64,000 nucleotides of DNA from Idiomarina seosinensis (GTDB taxonomy: Bacteria; Pseudomonadota; Gammaproteobacteria; Enterobacterales; Alteromonadaceae), in assembly GCF_003987275.1 (NCBI RefSeq), contig NZ_PIQF01000001.1, positions 248,001-312,000 on the forward strand. The letters are read 5' to 3'. The notes under the pieces are model-generated. The model made no database searches, had not been told where the DNA came from, and saw only the letters and a program-made list of their open reading frames with translations. How positions within the stretch are numbered: the stretch's first letter is position 1; each line of letters opens with the position of its first letter. Of the stretch, positions 1 to 8,663 are shown one piece after another. The position numbers and the translations under genes are program-made.

Positions 1-917
1 CGGCGAGCGAGGTAGGCTTTTTCTATCTGGTTGATCATGGACTGACAACACAACAGCTTGATGCTGTTATGACCGTCAGTAAGCAGTTTTTTGATTTGTC
101 TGAGTTTGAGAAAAAAGCCGTTGCGATGAACCGCTCGGCGCACTTCCGTGGCTACAATGCCGTTGGCGGCGAGCGTACCGGCGGTGCTGTTGATGTACGC
201 GAGCAATTTGACTGGATGAATGAGGAGTCGGCAGTGGTCGCATTGCAGGCTTCCTGGCAAACGCTGATTGGTCCAAACTTATGGCCAACGAATTTATCAG
301 AGTTACGCAGTAAGCTGTTGTCATTGACCGAACAGCAGACTCGTATTGCCGTTACCTTATTGCGTGCGTTATGTGAATCGTTAGGAATGGCAGCTGATGC
401 GTTGGACGGTACTTTTAGCGACGCTCCCTATACGCATTCAAAAATTATTAAATACCCGGGAACCACAGCGTCCACTCAGGGCGTCGGAGCCCATAAAGAC
501 CCAGGCTACCTGACCTTCGTACTGCAAGACCAACAGAGTGGCTTACAAGTAGAGTATGACGGTCATTGGCTTGATGTTGAGCCCCGTGCTGGCTCGTTCG
601 TGGTCAACATTGGCGAACTGCTGGAGCTTGCCTCGGATGGTTTTCTACAAGCCACTAATCACCGTGTATTGGCACCTGAGCCAGGTGTTGAACGCTACTC
701 GGTTGCCTACTTTATGGCAGCACAATTAGATTCCACCGTGCCGGTGTTAGATTTGCCTGCAGAGATGAAAGAAAAATCAAAAGGGGTGTCGACCGATCCC
801 AACAACCAGCTGCTATCGCATGTCGGCGAAAATGTTTTAAAAGGCCGTGTGCGTTCTCATCCCGATGCGGCTAAACATATTTATGTTACGCCGCAGGCGC
901 ACCAGAATGGAACTTGA
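1..917 (+). CDS. 2-oxoglutarate/Fe(II) oxygenase, isopenicillin N synthase family (5' truncated by window start)
   Basis: The frame of ORF 69..917 stays open upstream to base 3 (…ASEVGFFYLVDHGLTTQQLDAVMTVSKQFFDL), a typical IPNS-family N-terminus; ORF has HKDPGYLTFVLQD and NIGELLELASDGFLQATNHRV motifs. Confidence 0.85.
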   Translation, partial: ASEVGFFYLVDHGLTTQQLDAVMTVSKQFFDLSEFEKKAVAMNRSAHFRGYNAVGGERTGGAVDVREQFDWMNEESAVVALQASWQTLIGPNLWPTNLSELRSKLLSLTEQQTRIAVTLLRALCESLGMAADALDGTFSDAPYTHSKIIKYPGTTASTQGVGAHKDPGYLTFVLQDQQSGLQVEYDGHWLDVEPRAGSFVVNIGELLELASDGFLQATNHRVLAPEPGVERYSVAYFMAAQLDSTVPVLDLPAEMKEKSKGVSTDPNNQLLSHVGENVLKGRVRSHPDAAKHIYVTPQAHQNGT

Positions 918-1668
918 AGTCGTCATCGGGTGATTCGATAAGCTTGCGCTCGATGTCCCCGAAAAAGGCGACGCGGTCGCTAATACCGGTGTCTGAAATC
1001 TGCGCCGCCAGAGTTAGGTAATCCTGGTAGTGTCGTGCTTCGGAACGTAATAACGAAATATAGAAGTTGCCCAGCCGGCTATCAACATAAGGCGCAATCG
1101 CTGCAAACCGCTCGCAGGAACGCGCTTCGATATAAGCGCCGCAAATCAGCTTGTCGACTAGTGCAGCAGGCTCGTAAGTGCGCACATGAGTTAGTAAGCC
1201 ACGAGCGTAGCGACTTGATGTCAACTTGTCGTATTCGATGCCCAGTTCATGAGAGATTTCCAGCACCTGATAAAAGTGGTGCAGCTCCTCTTTTATCAGT
1301 AATACCATTTTATCGATTAATTCCTGGCTATACGGCTTATCGGACTTTGGCACCATGCGTTTGTTTAATTTATTGTTCTGAGCCAGTTGCTGCCAGTCAC
1401 CGACTAACCGGTAAGTAAAATCCTCGTAAGGCTTCAACCACTGCAACAAAGCATTGCCACTCGCTTCATCAACGGCATAGCGGCGAATAAGCAGCATCGC
1501 GCTTTGCGCCGCTTTTAATTCACAAACCATGTGATCCCGTAACAAAATCGGTAGGCTTTCCGGCTGTTTTGCACGTTGTAGCCAACTGTCTGGGGTAGTG
1601 CAGTGCAGAAAACCATTGATAGGGGTAAGCAGCGTCTCGATCTCGGATTTTGACAGCGTTGTATTCAT
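886..1668 (-). CDS. miaE: tRNA-(ms2io6A) hydroxylase MiaE
   Basis: 260 aa, diiron-type EELHHF and SCERF/SEARHYQDY motifs typical of MiaE. Confidence 0.85.
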   Translation of the reverse strand: MNTTLSKSEIETLLTPINGFLHCTTPDSWLQRAKQPESLPILLRDHMVCELKAAQSAMLLIRRYAVDEASGNALLQWLKPYEDFTYRLVGDWQQLAQNNKLNKRMVPKSDKPYSQELIDKMVLLIKEELHHFYQVLEISHELGIEYDKLTSSRYARGLLTHVRTYEPAALVDKLICGAYIEARSCERFAAIAPYVDSRLGNFYISLLRSEARHYQDYLTLAAQISDTGISDRVAFFGDIERKLIESPDDDFKFHSGAPAA

Positions 1669-1803
1669 ACTCAGTTTGATGCGCCATTAAGCCACAAGGC
1701 AGGCTAGTTTACTTGATCTAGTAGTCAATTTGAACGTGTTGCTCAAGAGCTTTCAAAAAAACGTTATTGTTAATAAGGTGTTAGTTTTGTTAATAAAAAT
1801 CGC

Positions 1804-1832
1804 TTGACAGTATAAAAAATGTCCTCAATAGT
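1804..1832 (+). promoter_or_regulatory. putative sigma70 promoter for the Yip1-family gene
   Basis: TTGACA at 1804-1809, 17-nt spacer, AATAGT at 1827-1832. Confidence 0.45.
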
Positions 1833-1919
1833 AGAAGCATAAGAAGCCGCTTGAGCGGACGGAAGTATTAAGGGAACAACAAGACTGCGGCGTTGCCGCG
1901 TTGAATGGGGAAGTGAATT

Positions 1920-2519
1920 ATGATCTTGAATCACATTTGGGGTTTATACGCTCATCCAATGGAAGAGTGGAAAACCATTGACGCAAAACGGGAAAGTATC
2001 GTTAATTCATTAACGCATATCTTGTTTATTGCCATTTTGCCTTGTGTTGCCGCTTATTATGCATCGGCCCACCTTGGCTGGGGTGTTGGCGCACGAGAAT
2101 CGATATTTTTAACGCACAACAGTGCGGTGATGCTCGGAATTGCTATGTATCTGGGTATTATTGCTGCAACCTTTGCGCTGGCTTATTTGGTCTACTGGAT
2201 GGCGAAAACCTTTGGCGCCGATCCAAGCTTTACTCAGTCGCTTGAATTAGCGGCTTATACTGCAACTCCGGTAATTATGTCCGGCGTCGCTGCTTTGTAT
2301 CCAGAGCTTTGGTTTATTGCCTTGATCTTTTTAGCGGGCGTAGGCTATTCCGTCTATTTGCTGTATGCAGGGATCCCGGTGATTATGCACATTCCTGAAG
2401 AACGCGGCTTTTTATACGCAAGTTCCGTGGTTACGGCAGGTCTTATTCTGATGGTTATTTTAATGGTGAGCACCGCCATATTATGGACCAATGGCTTCGG
2501 TCCGCAGTTTATGTCCTAA
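1920..2519 (+). CDS. Yip1 family multi-pass membrane protein
   Basis: 199 aa with several TM segments; N-terminal 'P(M)EEWKTID' pattern common to Yip1-domain proteins. Confidence 0.7.
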   Translation: MILNHIWGLYAHPMEEWKTIDAKRESIVNSLTHILFIAILPCVAAYYASAHLGWGVGARESIFLTHNSAVMLGIAMYLGIIAATFALAYLVYWMAKTFGADPSFTQSLELAAYTATPVIMSGVAALYPELWFIALIFLAGVGYSVYLLYAGIPVIMHIPEERGFLYASSVVTAGLILMVILMVSTAILWTNGFGPQFMS

Positions 2520-2548
2520 TGCAGGTGGGTTACCCGCTAACTGAACTA

Positions 2549-2578
2549 AAGTAACTTGCGTCCAGGCGCAAGTTACTT
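2549..2578. terminator. bidirectional hairpin between convergent yip1-like and lpxH
   Basis: Perfect 12-bp inverted repeat AAGTAACTTGCG-tccagg-CGCAAGTTACTT. Confidence 0.7.
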
Positions 2579-3292
2579 CTTATAAATCCCCGAGTAAACT
2601 TTGCTGTTCAAGACTTTCTGCGCGTCGTACCAGTCGCCTAGTACAATGCGTTCAGCTTTCTTTCCGTTAACACAAAACGTATGAACCGCGGCACGATGCG
2701 TGTGTCCATGAATTAGCTGTTGTACCTGGTGGCGTTTCATCACATCAATAACAGCCGGATGCTGAGCATCCATTTGTCGCAGGCGCGCCTGGCTTAAGTT
2801 TGGGCGCTTTGAAGCAGAGCCCGCACGCAGTTTACGCGCAATACGCATGCGCAGCGACAACGGCAGGTGCCGCAGAATAAACAGAGTGACCGGATGTTGG
2901 ATAATGGCGCGGTAACGCAGATAGTCCTTGTCTTCGGTACATAAGGTATCGCCGTGCATTAACAGCACTGAGTCACCGTTTAAATCGATCACGGTTTCAT
3001 CCGGCAGCAACGTCAGACCCACTTCTTTTGCAAAGCGTTGGCCCAACATAAAATCCCGGTTGCCCGGAATAAAATACAGCGCCACGCCTTGCTGAGAAAT
3101 CTCTTTAAGTATGTCTTTTATTTCAGTGGCGAACTCACTGGGGTCATCATCACCTAGCCAGGCATCGAATAAATCGCCCAGGATATAAAGTGCTTTAAGG
3201 TGGGTATGAGACTGACAAAACTGCCGAAACGCGGCCGTGATATCCGGCCACGCTGGCGACAAATGTAGATCAGCGATAAACGCAGTCGACAT
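2573..3292 (-). CDS. lpxH: UDP-2,3-diacylglucosamine diphosphatase
   Basis: FIADLHLSP, GDLFDAWLGDD, GNRDFM, HGDTLCT, HGHTHR metallophosphatase motifs. Confidence 0.92.
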   Translation of the reverse strand: MSTAFIADLHLSPAWPDITAAFRQFCQSHTHLKALYILGDLFDAWLGDDDPSEFATEIKDILKEISQQGVALYFIPGNRDFMLGQRFAKEVGLTLLPDETVIDLNGDSVLLMHGDTLCTEDKDYLRYRAIIQHPVTLFILRHLPLSLRMRIARKLRAGSASKRPNLSQARLRQMDAQHPAVIDVMKRHQVQQLIHGHTHRAAVHTFCVNGKKAERIVLGDWYDAQKVLNSKVYSGIYKK

Positions 3293-3302
3293 AAGGTAGC
3301 TT

Positions 3303-3800
3303 TTATTCGTTAACAGTGACTTTTTCCAGCACTACGTCTTCTACCGGAACATCTTGGTGGAAACCGCTAGAGCCAGTCTTAACCCCTTTAATTTGATTAA
3401 CCACATCCATACCGTCGATTACTTCGGCAAACACACAGTAGCCGTAACCGTTCGGGGTTTCGTTCTGGAAGTTTAAAAAGCTGTTATCGCCAACATTAAT
3501 AAAAAATTGTGAAGACGCAGAGTGAGGATCGGGGGTGCGTGCCATAGCCACGGCGCCAATCGTATTCGGCTTCGCTGTCTTCGCTTCGTTTTCTATATTG
3601 CCACGAGTTTCTTTTTGCTTCATGCCGGGCTCAAAGCCACCGCCCTGAACCATAAAACCATCGATAACACGGTGAAAAATGGTGTTTTCATAAAATCCGT
3701 CACGTGCATACTGTAAAAAGTTTTCTACGGTATTCGGTGCCGTGTCATGGTGCATTTCCAGCGTAATATCGCCGTGATTTGTGTGTAAAACAACCTGCAT
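3303..3800 (-). CDS. ppiB: peptidyl-prolyl cis-trans isomerase B (cyclophilin)
   Basis: [22 protein letters not shown] and [13 protein letters not shown] motifs. Confidence 0.92.
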   Translation of the reverse strand: MQVVLHTNHGDITLEMHHDTAPNTVENFLQYARDGFYENTIFHRVIDGFMVQGGGFEPGMKQKETRGNIENEAKTAKPNTIGAVAMARTPDPHSASSQFFINVGDNSFLNFQNETPNGYGYCVFAEVIDGMDVVNQIKGVKTGSSGFHQDVPVEDVVLEKVTVNE

Positions 3801-3911
3801 CTTGGTATCCTGTAACTTTGACTAAACCAGCCGCTAGTGTACCAGAGCAGGGCGTTCAGTGGTATCATTAGTGTTTTACCGCAGACATTTAACTAAGGAT
3901 AGAGAACGACT

Positions 3912-5291
3912 ATGGCACTGACACTATTTAATACCCTGGCTCGCGAAAAGCAGACATTTAAGCCGCTTGAACCCGGCAAAGTGGGTATCTATGTGTGTGG
4001 TGTTACCACTTACGACTTCTGTCATATCGGACATGCCAGAACCTATGTGGCGTTCGATATTGTCGTGCGTTATCTGCGGAAGCTGGGTTACAAAGTTAGT
4101 TACGTACGTAATATTACCGACCTGGACGATAAAATTATTCGCCGCGCGGCAGAAACCGGACAAGATTTTGCGGCAGTAACTGAGCGCTTTATTGGCGAAA
4201 TGCACCAGGACTTTGACGCGTTGAACTTGTTGCGACCTGACATTGAACCTCGGGTAACTGGTCACATGGATCAGATTATCGCTATGATTGAGCAGCTTAT
4301 TGAGCATGGCAATGCGTATCAGGCGAGCAATGGCGATGTGCTGTTTGATGTCTCGACCTTTGCAAAGTACGGGCATTTAAGTCGACAGAATTTAGAGCAG
4401 TTACAGGCGGGAGCACGAGTTGATGTTGATCAGGCGAAATCTGATCCGCTTGACTTTGTTTTGTGGAAAAAGGCAAAACAGGGAGAACCGAGCTGGGAGT
4501 CGCCATGGGGTGCAGGTCGACCGGGCTGGCATATTGAGTGTTCAGCAATGAATAAAGAACATTTAGGTGAAACTTTTGATATTCATGGCGGAGGCTCGGA
4601 TCTCACCTTTCCACACCATGAAAATGAAATTGCTCAGAGTTGCTGCGCCAACCATTCAGATTACGTAAATTACTGGATGCACAGCGGTATGGTGCAAGTT
4701 GATGATATTAAAATGTCCAAATCTCTGGGCAACTTTTTTACTATTCGAGATGTGCTTAACGCTTACGACGCCGAGACCGTTCGTTATTTTCTGTTATCGA
4801 GCCATTACCGGTCCCAATTAAATTATACGCAGGATAACTTAGAGCAGGCACATGCCGCTCTGGAACGGTTGTATACGGCGCTGCGAGGTATTGAGCCGGT
4901 GGCCGCCAGCGATGAGCTGCGTACCCCTTATTGGGACAAGTTTCAGCAGGCGATGAACGACGACTTTAACGCGCCAGAAGCAATGAGTGTGTTATTTGAT
5001 ATTGCCCGTGAAATTAACCGATTGCGCGCTGATTCCGCCGAAAAAGCGGCGCAACTAGCCTCTGTATTGAAAGAGCTAGCGGACGTTTTAGGACTGCTGC
5101 AACAGCAGCCGGAGCAGTTTTTACAAGGTGACGATGACGATGTTGCGCTGATCGAACAACTGATTGAAAAACGTAATACAGCCAGAGCAGAGAAAGACTG
5201 GGCTGCCGCTGACTCGGCACGAGACGAGTTAACTGCCATGGGGATTGTGCTTGAAGATGGTGCAAATGGCACTCAATGGCGCCGCAATTAA
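3912..5291 (+). CDS. cysS: cysteinyl-tRNA synthetase
   Basis: [37 protein letters not shown] motifs. Confidence 0.96.
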   Translation: MALTLFNTLAREKQTFKPLEPGKVGIYVCGVTTYDFCHIGHARTYVAFDIVVRYLRKLGYKVSYVRNITDLDDKIIRRAAETGQDFAAVTERFIGEMHQDFDALNLLRPDIEPRVTGHMDQIIAMIEQLIEHGNAYQASNGDVLFDVSTFAKYGHLSRQNLEQLQAGARVDVDQAKSDPLDFVLWKKAKQGEPSWESPWGAGRPGWHIECSAMNKEHLGETFDIHGGGSDLTFPHHENEIAQSCCANHSDYVNYWMHSGMVQVDDIKMSKSLGNFFTIRDVLNAYDAETVRYFLLSSHYRSQLNYTQDNLEQAHAALERLYTALRGIEPVAASDELRTPYWDKFQQAMNDDFNAPEAMSVLFDIAREINRLRADSAEKAAQLASVLKELADVLGLLQQQPEQFLQGDDDDVALIEQLIEKRNTARAEKDWAAADSARDELTAMGIVLEDGANGTQWRRN

Positions 5292-5327
5292 TGACGTTAT
5301 TTTGAATAAAATAATGAAGAGGGATTT

Positions 5328-6869
5328 ATGGCATTTGCAAAATTACACTGTGTTCAATCGTTACAACAAGCACAGGAAAACCAGCAAACCGATGCGTTGA
5401 TTGTTATCGGGCACTTTGCTGCGGTCGAAGATGAAAAGCTGGCCAAGGCAATTAATGTGGCGCAACAAAGCGACCATCGAGTTGGTAAAGAAACGTTATT
5501 GGTAACGCAGGCAGAAGTACCCGGTAAGCGCTTAATTGTATCTCCTACTGGCCCACTAAATCGTGACTTTGACGATGTTCGGCAGGTGTTTGATGCCGCC
5601 GCTCGGGCCGCGAAAATAGCGCAAGACGCTGGCGCCCGGCATCCGGTACTGATGTTGAATGCGGTTGATATTAACGATCCCCGTTATCAACAGGCGCACC
5701 TGGCTGCCTACTTAGGCTTTTGCCAGGCGCTTTATCAGCCACTTGAGGCACGTGAAGCTCACGGTGAAGAAGCAATAGAACCGACCACAGATGTTACTCT
5801 GGTCGGTGCTTTGGATGCGGACTGGGCGATGGCCATTGAGGCAGGTAAACGGGTAGCGCGGGATTTAGCCGGTACTGAACCGGAACGCATGGCCCCACCG
5901 CGCTTTGCTGAGTATTGCCGACAGGCGTTTGCGCATACTCCGGTTAAAGTGTCGGTGATTGATGATTTTCAGCAGCTGCAACATGAATACCCGTTAGCGG
6001 CTGCCGTAGGCCGGGCATCAATATCGGTTGAACGACATCGTCCCTGCGTGATCCGACTGGAGTACAAAGGCTCCAAACCAGAGCGTACGGTCATGTTCGC
6101 CGGTAAAGGTATTGTTTACGATACCGGTGGTGCCGATCTTAAAGTGGGTGGCCACATGGCCGGCATGAGCCGTGATAAAGGCGGCGCAGCAGCGGTGGCT
6201 GGTTTCTTGAAAACCGTTGCGGAAGTACAACCGTCGCATTTAAATGTCATAGCAGAAATTGGCGCGGTCCGTAACAGTATTGGTTCAGACGCATTTGTGG
6301 CCGACGAAATTATTACCGGCCATAGCGGCAAGCGAGTGCGTATTGGTAATACCGATGCCGAAGGGCGTCTGGTGATGGCTGATCTATTATCACACCTACG
6401 TGAAGAGGCGGCAGCCAGTGACTTGCCGAGCGACCTTTATACGGTAGCAACACTTACTGGCCACGCTGCATTGTCGAAAGGACCTTATACAGCCCTTGTT
6501 CCGAATGGCTATGCCCGCCGTCAGCAGCTTGCTCAGCAGTTATTTGACAGTGGCGAAAGCTATGGTGATCCTGCCGAAATTTCGTGGTCACGGCGCGAAG
6601 ATTTTGATTTTGTCAAAGGTCACACCTTGTGCGACGACTTACTATCGTCAAATAATGGCCCGTCAGCGACTACGCCTCGCGGACATCAGTTCCCGATGGC
6701 GTTTTTAGTCGGTGTGTCAGGTCTGGATGCACATGGCATTGATAGTGACAAACCAATTAACTACGTGCATGTCGATATTGCCGGCAGTGGCATCGAGGGC
6801 GGCGACTGGCAACATGGTAAACCAACCGCAGCACCGGTAACCTGCCTGGCAGGGCACTATCTGCGTTAA
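5328..6869 (+). CDS. M17 leucyl aminopeptidase family protein
   Basis: GKGIVYDTGGADLK and IGNTDAEGRLVMADLL M17 signatures. Confidence 0.9.
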   Translation: MAFAKLHCVQSLQQAQENQQTDALIVIGHFAAVEDEKLAKAINVAQQSDHRVGKETLLVTQAEVPGKRLIVSPTGPLNRDFDDVRQVFDAAARAAKIAQDAGARHPVLMLNAVDINDPRYQQAHLAAYLGFCQALYQPLEAREAHGEEAIEPTTDVTLVGALDADWAMAIEAGKRVARDLAGTEPERMAPPRFAEYCRQAFAHTPVKVSVIDDFQQLQHEYPLAAAVGRASISVERHRPCVIRLEYKGSKPERTVMFAGKGIVYDTGGADLKVGGHMAGMSRDKGGAAAVAGFLKTVAEVQPSHLNVIAEIGAVRNSIGSDAFVADEIITGHSGKRVRIGNTDAEGRLVMADLLSHLREEAAASDLPSDLYTVATLTGHAALSKGPYTALVPNGYARRQQLAQQLFDSGESYGDPAEISWSRREDFDFVKGHTLCDDLLSSNNGPSATTPRGHQFPMAFLVGVSGLDAHGIDSDKPINYVHVDIAGSGIEGGDWQHGKPTAAPVTCLAGHYLR

Positions 6870-6882
6870 TCCGCAGATAGTG
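6855..6882. terminator. perfect hairpin with both convergent stop codons in its loop
   Basis: CACTATCTGCG-TTAATC-CGCAGATAGTG; stops at 6867-6869 (+) and 6866-6868 (-). No T-tract on either side, so terminator function is inferred. Confidence 0.5.
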
Positions 6883-8572
6883 TCGAAAAGTACCTTTGAC
6901 GTTTTTTCGGTTTTAATTGGGTAATATCAACCAATACCAAACCGTCGATTGCGTTACAAAAGTCAGGGTCGACACCAAATTCTAAAAACTGAACACCACC
7001 GGCCTCGCAGAGGTCGGTGTACTGTTTATATAGAGTTGGAATATTGCAGCCCATGGATGCCAGATAACTTTTAAGATCGGTGAAGTCCTGGTTATAGCAG
7101 CCGCTAATTCGAAAGTGCCTGGCCTCCGGATTATAAGGGGTATAAGCCGTTGCCAGCTGCGTTTTAGCAGGAAAATAAAACCGGTAAAAAGCCACTAGCG
7201 CTTCTTTGGCTGGTTCGGGTAGTGCACCGCTAATACTGACAGAGCCAAATAAATAACGGTATTGGGGACGCGAATTGAGTAGTGCGCCGATACCGGACCA
7301 TAAAAAGTCCAGACTTCGCTTGCCCCAGTAGCGCGGTTGTACGAACGAACGGCCCAGTTCTAACCCTTGTGCGTGAATATCGGACATGGCGCGGTCGAAC
7401 TGGTAAAAGTTTTCGGTGTAAAGACCTCGCGGCCCCACTTTTTGAATGATCTCAGCACAATCGCCGAGACGATAGGCGCCCGCAATTTCAAGGTCATCGG
7501 GATCCCACAAAATTAAGTGCATATAAATTAAATCATGGTCATCAATATCGCGCCGTTGCCAGGTTCCCTCGCCGACGGAGCGGAAAGCAACTTCACGCAG
7601 CCGACCAATTTCGCGAAGAATCGGTGAGCTACCGTTGAATTGGTACAAGTAAATTTGTTTTCCGCAGGCGGTCGAACCTAGGTGCTGGCATTGCTCAATC
7701 GCTTGTTTTAATGCCTGCCGGGCTTCCGGCCGGGCGATAGCTGTTTGTGTCGGGAAAATTAATTCCTTAGCCGTGCCAATACGGTATAAATGTTTGCGCA
7801 ATAACTTAAGCTGCTGCTTGCTGGCCAGCCCCTGAACTTTTTGCAGGGCTTGATTCGGTATTATCTCGCCAATTCGGCAACAAACATGTTTACGCTGTTG
7901 GCGAAACATTTCTTTAACCAGCAATAAGGTCGCCAGTGGCTTGTAAACCATTGATGCGGTGTAAAAAAGTGCTGAATTATGCGCTGTCAGCCGAATTGGC
8001 AAAAGCGGGCTTTGGGTGCGTTGGGCAATCTTCAGAAAGCCGCCTTGCCAGTAACTGTCACGAATACCTTGGGGGCTAAGGCGAGAAACTTCGCCGGCCG
8101 GGAAGATAATAACCACGCCTTCACTATGCAGATGTTGATGTATTGCCCGAATCTCTTGTCTGGCAGTCTGTCCGTCGAATACTGTTACGGGCAACAACAT
8201 ACTTTGCAGTGGCTTGAGCTTCAGTAATAGATCATTGGCGACGATCTTCACGTCGCTACGAACCTCACTGACCAGCTTTAATAAAGCGAGACCATCCAGT
8301 GAACCAATGGGGTGATTGGCGACGATAACGAGCCTGCCATGGGTAGGAATGTTGTCGAGTTCGTTACTGCGGTATTGATAAGCAAAATTAAAATAATCGA
8401 GTACTTGCTCAACAAAATCAATGCCTTGCAAGTCTGGGTAGCGCTGGCTGAAATCGCGAATATCGTTTTCGTGCAGTAAATTACGTAATAGCCAAGTGGT
8501 GGGTTTGGCTAACCAGGGTTTGCGGTGAACCCGGGGCAGGTTTTCTTTTACAACATCTTCAACGTTCAACAT
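6866..8572 (-). CDS. olsF: bifunctional OlsF-like protein: PlsC/OlsA-type acyltransferase fused to OlsB/GNAT-type N-acyltransferase
   Basis: N-terminal NHPIGSLD (HX4D) and FPAGEVSR acyltransferase motifs; C-terminal hemolysin/OlsB-like region (LREVAFRSVGEGT, AGAYRLGD, LELGRSFV). Confidence 0.75.
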   Translation of the reverse strand: MLNVEDVVKENLPRVHRKPWLAKPTTWLLRNLLHENDIRDFSQRYPDLQGIDFVEQVLDYFNFAYQYRSNELDNIPTHGRLVIVANHPIGSLDGLALLKLVSEVRSDVKIVANDLLLKLKPLQSMLLPVTVFDGQTARQEIRAIHQHLHSEGVVIIFPAGEVSRLSPQGIRDSYWQGGFLKIAQRTQSPLLPIRLTAHNSALFYTASMVYKPLATLLLVKEMFRQQRKHVCCRIGEIIPNQALQKVQGLASKQQLKLLRKHLYRIGTAKELIFPTQTAIARPEARQALKQAIEQCQHLGSTACGKQIYLYQFNGSSPILREIGRLREVAFRSVGEGTWQRRDIDDHDLIYMHLILWDPDDLEIAGAYRLGDCAEIIQKVGPRGLYTENFYQFDRAMSDIHAQGLELGRSFVQPRYWGKRSLDFLWSGIGALLNSRPQYRYLFGSVSISGALPEPAKEALVAFYRFYFPAKTQLATAYTPYNPEARHFRISGCYNQDFTDLKSYLASMGCNIPTLYKQYTDLCEAGGVQFLEFGVDPDFCNAIDGLVLVDITQLKPKKRQRYFSTLSAD

Positions 8573-8575
8573 AGT

Positions 8576-8604
8576 GCTGACCTCATCGCTAGGATGAGGT
8601 CAGC
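8576..8604 (-). promoter_or_regulatory. 5' leader hairpin sequestering the Shine-Dalgarno of the olsF-like gene
   Basis: On the minus strand: GCTGACCTCAT-CCTAGCG-ATGAGGTCAGC then ACT-ATG; the SD-like GAGGT lies in the 3' arm, 7 nt from the ATG. Confidence 0.55.
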
Positions 8605-8635
8605 ATAGAATTATTTTATGACAATAAAATGAACA

Positions 8636-8655
8636 CTCGCTGAGTTATCAGCGAG
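8636..8655 (-). terminator. hairpin downstream of the M28 peptidase gene
   Basis: CTCGCTGA-GTTA-TCAGCGAG perfect 8-bp inverted repeat, followed on the minus strand by U-rich TGTTCATTTTATTG. Confidence 0.5.
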
Positions 8656-8663
8656 CGGCAGAT

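Noticed and set aside
3924-4376. 150-aa minus-strand ORF within cysS
   Set aside because: Antisense shadow of a conserved gene with no independent coding signal.
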